Source: JAUSIF01 sp963711595 (GTDB taxonomy: Bacteria > Pseudomonadota > Alphaproteobacteria > Rhizobiales > Xanthobacteraceae). From it: 64,000 nt of DNA. Of this stretch, positions 51,151 to 60,092 are shown one piece after another. Under the pieces are notes generated by a model. That model searched no databases, was not told the DNA's origin, and saw only the letters and a program-made list of their open reading frames with translations. A program made the translations under genes and the position numbers. The DNA is taken from the NCBI GenBank assembly GCA_963711595.1, contig CAVQER010000007.1, forward strand, positions 372,001-436,000. Reading direction: 5' to 3'. How positions within the stretch are numbered: the stretch's first letter is position 1; the number at the start of each line of letters is the position of its first letter.

Positions 51151-51258
51151 AATTGCAGCTTGCTAGATCGAGCGCGGCGGCCGCGTTCGGTCGGGGAGCA
51201 GATATTGTCCGTCGCCGGGTTTCACGGGATTCGCGACGTTCGCTTGCGCGCGAGGGCG

Positions 51259-52596
51259 ATGGCGCTCATCGAGCGCCTGCGGCATCTGCTTGTCGACGAG
51301 AGCGATCATTCCGTAGCGCGTCGCATGGCGGGCACTGCGTTCGTCATCCGCGTGGTGAGCGCCGGGATCATCTATGTGTCGCAGATCCTGCTCGCCCGTT
51401 GGATGGGGGGATTTGAGTTCGGTGTCTATGTGTACGTGTGGACGTGGCTCGTGCTCGTCGCCGGTCTCGCGCCACTCGGTATTGCCTATTCGACGCAGCG
51501 CTTCATTCCGGAATACACGGTTGCAAACGACGGCGACCACCTGCGCGGCTTTCTTACGGGCAGCCGGCTTCTCAGTCTCGGTCTCGGCCTTGCCGCGAGT
51601 TGCGTCGGCTTTGCGCTGATCCTCCTTCTTGGCGATCTGATCGACGCGTACTATCGACTGCCGTTCCTGCTTGCGCTCGCCTGCGTGCCTGCCTTTGCGC
51701 TCTCCAGTGCGCAGGACGGCGTGGCGCGCTCCTACAACTGGATCTTCGTTGCGCTCGTGCCCGGGTTCGTGGCTCAGCCGATCCTGGTTCTCGCGATCAT
51801 CGTCACCGAGCACTTCGAGGGGTTCGAAGTGGACGCCGCGGTCGCCATGGGTGCTACGGCGGTCGCGATCTGGACGACCGTGATCGTGCAAGCGATCGTC
51901 CTGCAGCGCCGGTTGCGAACGCAGCTGGTGCCCGGCCCTGCGCGCTATGAGGTCGGTCGCTGGTTCAAGACCGCGCTTCCGATCTTCATGGTCGACGGCT
52001 TCTATTTCCTCCTCACGTACACCGACATCCTCGTGCTGAAGGCATTCGTCGATCCGGCGCAGATCGGCATCTACTATGCCGCGACCAAGACGCTCGTCGT
52101 GATCTCGTTCATCTACTACGCGCTGTCGGCCTCGTTCGCGCACCGCTTCAGCGAGGCGCACTTCTCGGGCCGTCGCGACAAGCTTGAGGCATTTATACGC
52201 GACGCGACGCGCTGGACCTTCTGGCCCTCGCTCGTTGTCGCGCTCGTGTTGCTCGCGCTCGGAAAGCCGATCCTGATGCTGTTCGGCGCCGAATTCACCG
52301 CGGGCTATCCGCTGCTGTTCGTGCTGGTGATCGGTCTGCTTGCCCGCGCGAGCATCGGCCCGGGCGAGCGGCTACTGATCATGGTCGGCGAGCAGCGCCT
52401 CTGCGCGATGATTTACGCGGCGGCATTCGCCACCAATCTCGTGCTGTGCCTCACCCTTGTCCCGGAGTTCGGCATCCTGGGCGCCGCCGGGTCCACGGCA
52501 GTCGCGTTGATCGTCGAGTCGGTGCTGCTGTTCATGATGACGAAGCGTCGGCTCGGGCTGCACGTGTTCTTCTGGGGCCGACGCGCCGAGGCGTGA
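51259..52596 (+). CDS. Polysaccharide flippase / MATE-MVF superfamily membrane protein
   Basis: Lipid-linked oligosaccharide flippase-like protein with about 12 helices in 445 residues. FVIRVVSAGIIYVSQILLAR near residue 28 and MGGFEFGVYVYVWTWLVLVA near 49 are typical of Wzx-like starts; later ALPIFMVDGFYFLLTYTDIL near 239 and FGILGAAGSTAVALIVESVL near the end. ATG 51259 begins MALIERLRHLLVDESDHS; earlier in-frame starts add an arginine-rich stretch. Paired with the following GNAT protein, it suggests an exopolysaccharide step. Confidence 0.87.
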   Translation: MALIERLRHLLVDESDHSVARRMAGTAFVIRVVSAGIIYVSQILLARWMGGFEFGVYVYVWTWLVLVAGLAPLGIAYSTQRFIPEYTVANDGDHLRGFLTGSRLLSLGLGLAASCVGFALILLLGDLIDAYYRLPFLLALACVPAFALSSAQDGVARSYNWIFVALVPGFVAQPILVLAIIVTEHFEGFEVDAAVAMGATAVAIWTTVIVQAIVLQRRLRTQLVPGPARYEVGRWFKTALPIFMVDGFYFLLTYTDILVLKAFVDPAQIGIYYAATKTLVVISFIYYALSASFAHRFSEAHFSGRRDKLEAFIRDATRWTFWPSLVVALVLLALGKPILMLFGAEFTAGYPLLFVLVIGLLARASIGPGERLLIMVGEQRLCAMIYAAAFATNLVLCLTLVPEFGILGAAGSTAVALIVESVLLFMMTKRRLGLHVFFWGRRAEA

Positions 52597-52597
52597 G

Positions 52598-53806
52598 ATG
52601 AACAAGCCCGCCGCGAACGCTTCGTTCGAAAAGGTAGTCGTCCCGGCTTCTGAAGCGAAGGGGTCCGCGGGCGCGCCGCTGACGGTCACGTGGCGAACGC
52701 TTCGCTCACTTGGCGACGAAATCGATGCCTGGCGCGACCTCGCAGGCCAAGCGCTTGAGCCGAACGTCTTTCTCGAGCCTGCGTTCGCATGCGCGGCGGC
52801 ATCGCATCTTCCGAACGAACAAGTCAGTGCGCTTGTCGTGCACGAGGGCAACCGTCTGGTTGGGCTGCTGCCGGGTCGTGTCGAGGGGCTCGCCAGCGGC
52901 CGAGCGGTCGCGACGTTCGTTGCGTGGACGCATTCGTTTGCGCCGTTGTCGACGCCGCTCGTCGACCGCGAGCTGGCACCCGACGTCGTTGCCGCGCTTC
53001 TCGAGTGCCTCCCGGAAATTCCCGGCGCGCCAAGGGTGGCGCTGTTTCCCCTTCTCCCGGAGGAAGGACCGGTCGCGGGCCTTATCGCGGAACACCTGAA
53101 GCAGGACAACCGTGCGGCTTCGCGCCTCGATCTGCATGCGCGGGCCGCGTTGACGCCGGGACAAGATGGGTCTGCGGAAACAGAATCGGAACCGGCGTCG
53201 GATCCGTCTTCGAAGAGGCTGAAGGAGCTTCGCCGTCAGCACCGCCGACTGTCGGAAGAGGGTGCGCTGACGCACGAGATCGCGCTCGATGCGAACGCAG
53301 TGGACGCGGCACTCGCCGGCTATCTTGCGGTCGAAGCCGCAGGTTGGAAGGGCCGATCCGGCACGGCGGCGGCGTCGGACTCTACGACCGCGCGCTTTCT
53401 CGCGCGCGCGGTCACATCGCTCGCGAGTGAAGGCAAGGCGCGGATCGATCGGCTGAAACTGAACGGCCGAACTATTGCCTCGACCATTACGCTCTTTTCG
53501 GGCGACCGGGCGTGGTTCTGGAAAACCGCCTATGACGAGACCTACGCGCGATCCTCGCCCGGGGTACAGCTCGCCCACGCCCTGACCGATGCCTTGCGCG
53601 ACGATAGCGCAATCAAGCTCGTCGACTCCTGCGCGGTCGCCGATCATCCGATGATCGATCAGCTATGGAGTGGCCGCATCGCCATGGCGGATCTGCTCGT
53701 GCCGCTCGCGGGTCGTCCGGCGATGGCGATCGCAATTGCCGGCGAGCAACTGCGCCGGGCGTTGAAGCGTCCGCTCAAGGCGCTCCGCAACCGAACGCGG
53801 CGTTGA
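52598..53806 (+). CDS. GNAT family protein, BcsL/CelD-like
   Basis: Large acetyltransferase-fold protein of 402 residues resembling the CelD/BcsL group associated with cellulose or exopolysaccharide synthesis. An N-terminal lobe (VTWRTLRSLGDEIDAWRDLA) precedes the C-terminal GNAT region with LAGYLAVEAAGWKGRSGTA near 240, IDRLKLNGRTIASTITLFSG near 283 and FWKTAYDETYARSSPGVQL near 308. It starts one base after the flippase stop, so the two are tightly coupled. Substrate unknown. Confidence 0.82.
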   Translation: MNKPAANASFEKVVVPASEAKGSAGAPLTVTWRTLRSLGDEIDAWRDLAGQALEPNVFLEPAFACAAASHLPNEQVSALVVHEGNRLVGLLPGRVEGLASGRAVATFVAWTHSFAPLSTPLVDRELAPDVVAALLECLPEIPGAPRVALFPLLPEEGPVAGLIAEHLKQDNRAASRLDLHARAALTPGQDGSAETESEPASDPSSKRLKELRRQHRRLSEEGALTHEIALDANAVDAALAGYLAVEAAGWKGRSGTAAASDSTTARFLARAVTSLASEGKARIDRLKLNGRTIASTITLFSGDRAWFWKTAYDETYARSSPGVQLAHALTDALRDDSAIKLVDSCAVADHPMIDQLWSGRIAMADLLVPLAGRPAMAIAIAGEQLRRALKRPLKALRNRTRR

Positions 53807-55417
53807 TCAGGCGCGATCGCGCAACAGCCGGCGGATCACCTTGCCGGTTGTTGTCATCGGCATCTCGTCGATGAACGCAACTTCGCGCGGATACTCGTGC
53901 GCCGACAGACGCGTACGCACGAACGCCTGGATTTCCGAAGCAAGCTTCTCGCTCCCGGTGTGGCCGGGCTTCAGCACGACGAACGCCTTGACGATTTCGG
54001 TGCGCAAGGCGTCGGGCTTTCCGACGGCCGCCGCAAGTGCGACTGCGGGATGCCGGATCAGGCAATCTTCGATTTCGCCCGGACCGATGCGATAGCCCGA
54101 CGAGGTGATCACGTCGTCGTCCCGGCCGACAAAATGCACGTAGCCATCCTGGTCCGTCGCGCCCTGGTCGCCGGTTGTCATCCAGTCGCCGATGAACTTT
54201 TCGCGCGTTGCATCCGGCCGCTTCCAGTATTCAAGGAACATCACCGGGTCCGGCCGCCGGATCGCGATCTGTCCGGTTTCTCCGGGAGCGCAGAGAGAGC
54301 CGTCGCCGCGGATGACCCCGACCTCATGCCCGGGGACGGGCAAGCCGATTGCCCCGGGCTTTGAAACACCGATTGCGCCGCAGGATGAGAGCACGATGTT
54401 GCATTCGGTCTGACCGTAGAACTCGTTGATCGTGAGCCCGAACGTGGAGCGTCCCCATTCGTAGGTCTGGCTGCCAAGGGCCTCTCCGCCGGAGGCGACG
54501 GTACGCAACGCAAGTTTGCGCTTTGGGAGGCCCGCGCCGCGCAGCATGCGGAGCGCGGTCGGCGGGATGAACACGTTGCGTATTTCCGCGTCCGCCATCA
54601 GCGCGAAGGCCTCTTCGGCATCGAACTTGTCGAACTTGCGCGCAACGACGGGAACACCGAGCGCGAGGCCGGGCAGCAGCACGTTGAGAAGCCCGCCCGC
54701 CCAGGCCCAGTCAGCCGGCGTCCAGATCCGGTCGCCGGGTTGCGGAAAGAACTCATGATGGAAGGCGACGCCGGGGTAGTGCCCGAGCAGTACACGATGG
54801 GCGTGGAGCGCGCCCTTGGGCTGACCGGTTGTGCCGGACGTGTAGATCATCATGGCCGGGTCGTCGGCCGCAGTGTCGAGGGGAACGAAGCCGTCAGAGG
54901 CGCGCGCCAGCGCTGAATGAAATGCAACTGCGCCGTCCGCGGCGTCGTCAATCGAGAGAACGAGCTTCAAGTCGGTTAGCCGATCGCGAATTTCCGCGAG
55001 CTTTGCGATGCCGGCGGCATTCGTGACAACGGCGCAGGCGCCGGAATTCTCCAGCCGGTACTGCATCGCGTCGATTCCGAACAGCGCGGCGAGGGGGACG
55101 GCAACCGCGCCGATCTTGTAGATCGCGAGATGCGCGACGGCGGTCTCCGGCGTCTGCGGCAGGATGATCGCGACCCTGTCGCCGCGCGCGATTCCGTGTC
55201 CGACAAACGCGTTCGCCAGCTTGTTCGATTGCGCGCGAAGCCGACCATAGGTCACGGGCTCGAGGCCTTTTGCGCCACGCGTCAGCAGCGCGACGCGATC
55301 GGGTTCGCGCGCCGCCCACTTGTCGCACGCATCGATCGCGATGTTGTAGCGCGCGGGCACCTGCCAGCGGAACGCGGCGTAGAGTTTCTTGTAGTCGCGA
55401 ATGTCAGGCAGCATCAC
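53807..55417 (-). CDS. AMP-dependent acyl-CoA synthetase
   Basis: ANL-superfamily enzyme activating a carboxylate to its CoA thioester. The 536 residues have the phosphate loop IYTSGTTGQPKGALH near 190, NEFYGQTECNIV near 333, DWMTTGDQGATDQDGYVHF near 408 with the conserved Asp, the hinge GRDDDVITSSGYRIGPGEIE near 428, and a C-terminal lysine in TTGKVIRRLLRD. Architecture resembles acetyl/medium-chain acyl-CoA synthetases of the Acs-like branch; chain length is not predictable. Stops of this gene and the GNAT gene abut. Confidence 0.92.
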   Translation of the reverse strand: MMLPDIRDYKKLYAAFRWQVPARYNIAIDACDKWAAREPDRVALLTRGAKGLEPVTYGRLRAQSNKLANAFVGHGIARGDRVAIILPQTPETAVAHLAIYKIGAVAVPLAALFGIDAMQYRLENSGACAVVTNAAGIAKLAEIRDRLTDLKLVLSIDDAADGAVAFHSALARASDGFVPLDTAADDPAMMIYTSGTTGQPKGALHAHRVLLGHYPGVAFHHEFFPQPGDRIWTPADWAWAGGLLNVLLPGLALGVPVVARKFDKFDAEEAFALMADAEIRNVFIPPTALRMLRGAGLPKRKLALRTVASGGEALGSQTYEWGRSTFGLTINEFYGQTECNIVLSSCGAIGVSKPGAIGLPVPGHEVGVIRGDGSLCAPGETGQIAIRRPDPVMFLEYWKRPDATREKFIGDWMTTGDQGATDQDGYVHFVGRDDDVITSSGYRIGPGEIEDCLIRHPAVALAAAVGKPDALRTEIVKAFVVLKPGHTGSEKLASEIQAFVRTRLSAHEYPREVAFIDEMPMTTTGKVIRRLLRDRA

Positions 55418-55434
55418 GGTGCGCGGTCGCTGAT

Positions 55435-55941
55435 TCAGCGCGCCGGCTCGGCGACAACGAGCGCCCAGAAAACCTTGTACTTCGAGTTCGGAGCATAGGC
55501 ACTCGCGATGCCGAAGCGGGTTGCGCCGGGGAGCAGCATATTCTTGTTATGGGAGGGCGAGTCGCGCCAGCCGGAGAACGCCTCTGCCAGCGTGTGATAA
55601 CCCGCACCGACGTTCTCGGCGGCACGGGCCGCCTTGTACGAACCGAGCCGCTGCTCGAAACCGCGCCCGCCGGGGTCGTGGGTTACCTGGTTGACGGATG
55701 CCATCCGACGAGCCTGGTCCCGGGCGATCTCGAGAAGCGCTGGGTCCGACTGGAGTGCGGGTAATCCGTTGGCGCGGCGATAGTCGGAGAGCATCGACGC
55801 CGCGGCCGCCACGCTCACTTCAGCGCCGGGTCGCGCGAGGCTTTCGTAAAAGGGTGGAGACGACTTATCGAGCTCGTAGGTGCTGCACGCCACGAGCGGG
55901 GCAGCGACGGCGAGAACAAGGATCACGCAGAAATGTCGCAT
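55435..55941 (-). CDS. CAP-domain (SCP/PR1) lipoprotein
   Basis: Exported CAP-superfamily protein of 168 residues, function unknown. The signal sequence ends in lipobox LVACST, so it is probably lipid-anchored. The CAP core has MLSDYRRANGLPALQSDPAL near 50, ARDQARRMASVNQVTHD near 73, the AAENVGAGYHTLAEAFSGW block near 109 and DSPSHNKNMLLPGATRFGIA. It lies 17 bases upstream of the acyl-CoA synthetase on the same strand. Confidence 0.88.
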   Translation of the reverse strand: MRHFCVILVLAVAAPLVACSTYELDKSSPPFYESLARPGAEVSVAAAASMLSDYRRANGLPALQSDPALLEIARDQARRMASVNQVTHDPGGRGFEQRLGSYKAARAAENVGAGYHTLAEAFSGWRDSPSHNKNMLLPGATRFGIASAYAPNSKYKVFWALVVAEPAR

Positions 55942-56045
55942 GAGAGGTGCTCGTCTCTAGCGCGCTATGTGAGGAGATGCCACTCGATAAACAAACGCGT
56001 CGCGGTCCGGCAACCTACAGTCACCTACCGATCAGCAAAACGAAA

Positions 56046-57656
56046 ATGAACAAGACTTACGACTATATCGTGATCGGCGCGGGCTCGGCCGGCGCCGTGG
56101 TCGCAAGCAGATTGTCCGAGGATCCCTGCGTCTCCGTATTGTTGCTCGAGGCGGGCGGACGCGATCGCCATCCGTTCCAGTTGATGCCGCTCGCGTTCCA
56201 GTCGGTGGCACGCAGCCGGCCGTTCATATGGGAGTTCGAGAGCGAGCCGGAACCGGGACTCGGGGGACGCCGGCTGCCAATTCGGCGCGGGCGTACGCTC
56301 GGCGGATCGTCGTCAATCAACGCGCTGATCGCTAGTCGCGGCAATCGCGTTGACTACGATCTATGGCGGCAACAGGGGCTCGCCGGCTGGGGCTATGCGG
56401 ACGTGCTGCCGTACTTCCGGAGGTTGGAAGACAGCTGGCGGGGTGAAAGCGAATTCCACGGCACCGGCGGTCCGATCCGACTCACCCCGGAGGAGTTGCC
56501 GGAAATGCTGTTCGAGCCGGTCAGGCGGGCGGCGGAGGCGGCCGGGATTCCGTATTGCGACGATCCGAGCGGGCCGACGCAGGAGGGCATCTCGCGCGTC
56601 GAGGCAACGACCGGCGGTGGCGTTCGTTCGAGCACGGCGCGCGGCTACCTTTACCCGGCGATGCGCCGTCCCAACCTGCGGATCGAGACGCGCGCGCTCA
56701 CGACGCGGATCGTCATCGAGCGCCGACGCGCGGTAGGCGTCGAGTACGCGAGGGGTGGCCAAACGTGCCGCGCGAACGCCGACCGCGAAGTCGTGCTCAG
56801 CGGCGGATCGCTCAACTCGCCGCAGGTTCTGATGCTGTCCGGCATAGGCCCGGCCGATCACTTGAAGACGATGGGCATCGCGCCGGCGCACGATCTGCCG
56901 GGGGTCGGCCAGAATCTCTGCGAACACCCGAACTTCATCATGCAGTTCGGCCTCCGAGAGGCGGTTGGGCTCACCAAGTTTCTGCGCATCGACCGTGCGA
57001 CGGCCGCGGTCGCCCGGTGGTTGATCAAGCGGGATGGGCCGTTCGCGAGCAACGGCGCGACGGCAAATGTATTTCTCCGCACGCGTGACGGGCTCGACCG
57101 CCCGGACGTGCAGTTCATCGTCATGCCGGTGAGCAACTACGCGAAACTATGGGTGCCGGCGCTCACGGCGGCGCCGGTCTATTGCTTCAATGTCCGTTCC
57201 GGAGCGCTCCATCCGGAATCGCGCGGATGGGTAAGGCTTCGCTCGTCCAATCCCGCCGATCCGCCGCGCATCCAGTTCAACCTGCTGACGGCCCAAGCCG
57301 ACGTCGACACCATGGTACGCGGCGTGCGGGCCTGCCGTGAGATGTTCGGACAAGAACCGTTACGCGGGATGATCGAACGCGAGCTCGCGCCAGGTGCGGC
57401 GGTGCAAACTGACGCTGCGCTCGTGGACGCGATCCGCAAGGACGGAGGACATCGCTCGCACCCCGCGGGCACCTGCCGGATGGGCAACGGCGCCGACGCG
57501 GTCGTCGATGCGGAACTGTGTGTTCACGGCATGGAGGGGCTGCGCGTCGCCGATGCGTCAGTGATGCCGGATCTGCCAAGCGGCAACACCAATCTCCCCA
57601 CGATCATGATCGGCGAGAAGGCTGCCGATCTAATCCGCGGCCGGACCGCCTCCTAG
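56046..57656 (+). CDS. GMC family oxidoreductase (choline dehydrogenase-like)
   Basis: FAD-dependent alcohol dehydrogenase/oxidase. The 536 residues begin with the ADP-binding loop YIVIGAGSAGAVVASRLSED, carry GGRRLPIRRGRTLGGSSSIN near 75 and the GMC signature SGGSLNSPQVLMLSGIGPAD near 255, and end with the catalytic His in GGHRSHPAGTCRMGNG near 475 and the Asn in SGNTNLPTIMIGEKAAD. Substrate unknown; no betaine genes are adjacent. ATG 56046 is chosen at the start of homology. Its end overlaps the convergent small gene by 27 bases. Confidence 0.92.
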   Translation: MNKTYDYIVIGAGSAGAVVASRLSEDPCVSVLLLEAGGRDRHPFQLMPLAFQSVARSRPFIWEFESEPEPGLGGRRLPIRRGRTLGGSSSINALIASRGNRVDYDLWRQQGLAGWGYADVLPYFRRLEDSWRGESEFHGTGGPIRLTPEELPEMLFEPVRRAAEAAGIPYCDDPSGPTQEGISRVEATTGGGVRSSTARGYLYPAMRRPNLRIETRALTTRIVIERRRAVGVEYARGGQTCRANADREVVLSGGSLNSPQVLMLSGIGPADHLKTMGIAPAHDLPGVGQNLCEHPNFIMQFGLREAVGLTKFLRIDRATAAVARWLIKRDGPFASNGATANVFLRTRDGLDRPDVQFIVMPVSNYAKLWVPALTAAPVYCFNVRSGALHPESRGWVRLRSSNPADPPRIQFNLLTAQADVDTMVRGVRACREMFGQEPLRGMIERELAPGAAVQTDAALVDAIRKDGGHRSHPAGTCRMGNGADAVVDAELCVHGMEGLRVADASVMPDLPSGNTNLPTIMIGEKAADLIRGRTAS

Positions 57657-57827
57657 CTGCTGTAACCGCGCGTTCTCGGTAATCTGCAACTCGTTGGCGA
57701 GTTCTATCCACGCGTCGCGGAGCGCGATGTACATCTTTCGCGACTCTTCTGTCGGAGCTTTCGCAGCGAGCGCCTCGCACTCGGCGGCGCGCTGCCACGC
57801 GGCAGCGGCAGTAGATATGCGCGGCAT
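57630..57827 (-). CDS. Small conserved-looking hypothetical protein, 65 aa
   Basis: Helix-rich soluble protein beginning MPRISTAAAAWQRAAECEAL and containing SRKMYIALRDAWIELANELQ, a pattern seen in short rhizobial proteins of unknown role. No ribosome binding site is striking. It overlaps the 3' end of the GMC gene by 27 bases on the opposite strand. I regard it as probably real because hydrophobic and charged residues alternate as in a helical bundle. Confidence 0.6.
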   Translation of the reverse strand: MPRISTAAAAWQRAAECEALAAKAPTEESRKMYIALRDAWIELANELQITENARLQQLGGGPAAD

Positions 57828-58004
57828 GTTGCACCCTTTTTTAGAGCGGGCGCTTCATTCCACTGCGAGTATGTACCGCTGATGAATAGCCTTTGTCGTC
57901 TGGGAGCGACTCCACGAGGACGAGCCGTCGTCGGCGGAGCCCGGCTCGAGAGTGACGCCGTCCGAATACGCGCCGCCTCGGCCGATGCCAAGGCGGCGCG
58001 ATTC

Positions 58005-58916
58005 TCAGCGGGCGACTCCAGCGCGACCCGGTTGCCTACAGGCCACTCTCGCCGCACCTGCCGCAGCTCCCGCCGCACCTGCCGCGGCGCCAGCGGCACC
58101 TGCCGCCGCGCCGCCTGCCGCACCTGCTGCCGCGCCAGCCGCACCTGCCGCGGCGCCGGCGGCACCTGCCGCCGCAGCACCTGCGGCGGCAGCAGCACCT
58201 GAGGCGGCACTAGCCGCACCTGCCGCAGCGGAGCCCGCGGCACCGCCGTACGCCGACGTGTTGCCGGGACCTCCTGTCTTTCCAAAAATCCCGTGGATCG
58301 AAGGGTGCGATGTACCCAAACCCTGATTGGGGGCGGTCGTCGCGATTGCGGTGGCCACGCTCTCGCCAAACGTCAACGTGCTCGCGCGAATATCGGGACA
58401 GAACAATTGCCAGACCGGTATTTCTTGCCACGGACACTCAAATTTCGGCTGGACGTTCTGGCTGAGTTTCCCCCAGGGATTCTTCGCAACATTCTGGGCG
58501 GTCTTGCTTGGCTTTCCTGTTTTGGCTGTCTTGCGCTTGCGCGGCGAAACATCCGCGCGGGCCTTCGTGCCGCCACCGGCCGACTCGGCGATTTCGCCGT
58601 CGCGATTTGTTTCTTCTTTTACTTTAGTCGTTACTTGATCGCTCTTTCGATCCTCGTTCTTACCTACGTCCTGCTCGGCTGGGGATTGAACTTTTTTGTC
58701 TGCCTCGGCGGCCTGTTCGGTCTGGGTTACGTCGCCTTTTGCGCCGTCGGTGGGTGCTCCTGCGTCCTGCTCGCGCGGTATTTCGCGATCGCGAGCCGAG
58801 GTTTGCTCGCTGTCCGAGTTTTCTTGCTGAGTTAGTGCTGGTTCGGGGGAGAGTGCGAGCAATGAGGCGGTGAGAAACGTCCCAATCAATAGGGTTCCAC
58901 GATGCGGGTTACGCAT
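58005..58916 (-). CDS. Secreted protein with Gly/Ala-repeat C-terminus, function unknown
   Basis: Unrecognised 303-residue exported protein. A signal peptide (RGTLLIGTFLTASLLALSPE, ending near ALTQQ) precedes a highly charged Glu/Lys/Asp-rich disordered region (about 30-135), then a compact stretch with two cysteines (PKFECPWQEIPVWQLFCPDI), then a long Gly/Ala tract built on GAAAGAA units, ending abruptly in VACRQPGRAGVAR. The tract is encoded by a GC-rich tandem repeat that may slip, so the C-terminus may be frameshifted. ATG 58916 is used; GTG 58925 is possible. No close neighbour suggests a role. Confidence 0.65.
   Translation of the reverse strand: MRNPHRGTLLIGTFLTASLLALSPEPALTQQENSDSEQTSARDREIPREQDAGAPTDGAKGDVTQTEQAAEADKKVQSPAEQDVGKNEDRKSDQVTTKVKEETNRDGEIAESAGGGTKARADVSPRKRKTAKTGKPSKTAQNVAKNPWGKLSQNVQPKFECPWQEIPVWQLFCPDIRASTLTFGESVATAIATTAPNQGLGTSHPSIHGIFGKTGGPGNTSAYGGAAGSAAAGAASAASGAAAAAGAAAAGAAGAAAGAAGAAAGAAGGAAAGAAGAAAGAAGAAAGAARVACRQPGRAGVAR
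58045..58240. repeat. GC-rich imperfect tandem repeat encoding Gly/Ala tract
   Basis: About 200 bases of imperfect repeats built on GCCGCACCTGCCGC and GGCGCCAGCGGCACCTGC-like units of roughly 15-24 bases. On the minus strand it encodes the GAAAGAA repeats of the secreted protein; on the plus strand another frame stays open as Ala/Pro repeats. Units are diverged, so it is not a fresh expansion, but length variation between strains is plausible. Confidence 0.7.
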
Positions 58917-59067
58917 GGAGACCACCGTAAGTTGGCCCTACGCTACTCCTTCGCGTCAACGTAACGAAAATCGGGCGGTTTAGTTCAAATGCTTCCAGAC
59001 GGCGTCCGTGCCCAAGACCCTGCACGAACCCACGCTAGCCAATAATTTCTATCGATGCGGTCGTGAG

Positions 59068-59172
59068 TCAGTTGTTCTGAGTGTTCAAGTAGTGGCCCAA
59101 AAGGCCGATGCAAAAATATAAAGCCAGGAGGGCGAACGGCCACACTGTGCCCCACCAATTCTTGCGATGCAT
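59068..59172 (-). CDS. Putative 34-aa single-pass membrane peptide
   Basis: A very short gene reading MHRKNWWGTVWPFALLAFYF then a hydrophobic run ending in LLGHYLNTQNN. Basic N-terminus, one clear transmembrane helix (about residues 8-27) and a polar tail give a convincing small membrane protein. It starts 7 bases after the stop of the 108-residue protein upstream on the same strand, an operon-like spacing. No known family comes to mind. The 58917-59067 gap beyond it holds nothing I recognise. Confidence 0.5.
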   Translation of the reverse strand: MHRKNWWGTVWPFALLALYFCIGLLGHYLNTQNN

Positions 59173-59179
59173 TCGCTCG

Positions 59180-59506
59180 TCACGAGGCTGACTGTGGAAG
59201 CCCTAGAAATTCGCGCATCTTGGCCGCGTTCGCTTGCGCTTCTTTCTTGTCCGCTGCCGGAAATGCCCAGCCTTGGCCGTCCCGAAAAACCACCATCGTG
59301 CTGCAGACGTCAACACCAGAGGCGCGATCCACGGCCGTATCGACCGAAACTTGGGTGACATCCGCAAGATCCGCATTCATGGGCTTTGCTTGCCAGAACA
59401 GGATCTTGCGCTCGAGTGTGATTTTGCCGGTGTCCTTGTCGAGCGTCGCCGTCGTCGAACCCGATTTCAACACCAACCGACTGGATGTGCTCTCAACGAC
59501 AGGCAT
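59180..59506 (-). CDS. Hypothetical protein, 108 aa, PH-like beta-rich
   Basis: Unknown protein starting MPVVESTSSRLVLKSGSTTA, with alternating beta strands (TATLDKDTGKITLERKILFW, STMVVFRDGQGWAFPA) and a C-terminal helix (KKEAQANAAKMREFLGLPQ). The strand pattern plus final helix resembles bacterial PH-like domains, a low-confidence guess. GGAG lies 8 bases upstream of ATG 59506, so this start is preferred to one at 59566. It is followed immediately by the 34-residue membrane peptide. Confidence 0.65.
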   Translation of the reverse strand: MPVVESTSSRLVLKSGSTTATLDKDTGKITLERKILFWQAKPMNADLADVTQVSVDTAVDRASGVDVCSTMVVFRDGQGWAFPAADKKEAQANAAKMREFLGLPQSAS

Positions 59507-59747
59507 GGCGGTTTCTCCACATTGCCCGAATTGGCAAGGGTACTGCAGGCTTTTGAATCCGACCAACCCGTTTGTGGTGAAGTACCGGAGTGCGAGGCCG
59601 TCGCTAGAGCTTCGCCCGTAAGGAACTAGTTCCTAGCCGGACCGCCTGGCGGCCGAGGCCGCGAGACTTCGCATGCGTGTCCCAGCCGGGCCCCGGCCCC
59701 CCGGCCCGCGTGTTCGTCGGAGAACGCCCCTAAGTCGTTGGAGTGAT

Positions 59748-59823
59748 TGGCGGTCCCGGCAGGAGTTGAACCTGCGACCTTCGGTTTAGGAAACCGCTGC
59801 TCTATCCGCTGAGCTACGGGACC
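59748..59823 (-). tRNA. tRNA-Arg (anticodon CCU)
   Basis: A 76-base tRNA on the minus strand: acceptor GGTCCCG/CGGGACC, discriminator G, encoded CCA, D arm GCTCAGCGGATAGAGC, anticodon loop TTCCTAA giving CCU, and T arm GCAGGTTCAACTCCTGC. One base pair (27-43) of the anticodon stem is mismatched, otherwise the cloverleaf is complete. The 241 bases between it and the 59506 start contain GC-rich palindromic sequence but no gene I can support. Confidence 0.96.
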
Positions 59824-60092
59824 CGCCGGTTCCCCTTATCATACGCATTTGTTGTGTGCATTTCGGGTCTCGACCGCCCTTGGTCTGATCGGGTAACACC
59901 ATCGCCGCAGAATCGCCCGTTTGACGCCGTTGTTTAAGGGACGCGAAATGCGTTTGCGTGGGGATAGCCGGGGCGATGGGGCGTGGACGCGCTTGCTCCG
60001 CCGGGGCTTTCACACCGAAATGGGACGGGGCAGACCCGACATGATTTCTCGGCCTTTCCGGGGATGGGTGGTGGAGTTCAACTCGGCGTAGC

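Noticed and set aside
58045..58240. CRISPR array
   Set aside because: Repeat units are short, contiguous and imperfect with no unique spacers; they encode protein.
57952..58326. Plus-strand Ala/Pro-repeat frame
   Set aside because: Mirror of the tandem repeat; the minus frame has a proper signal peptide and balanced composition, the plus frame does not.
60041..60092. Earlier ATG for the M48 protease with a +1 shift
   Set aside because: Would give a basic N-terminus, but no ribosome site supports it and the fused sequence is not clearly homologous; kept only as a start uncertainty.
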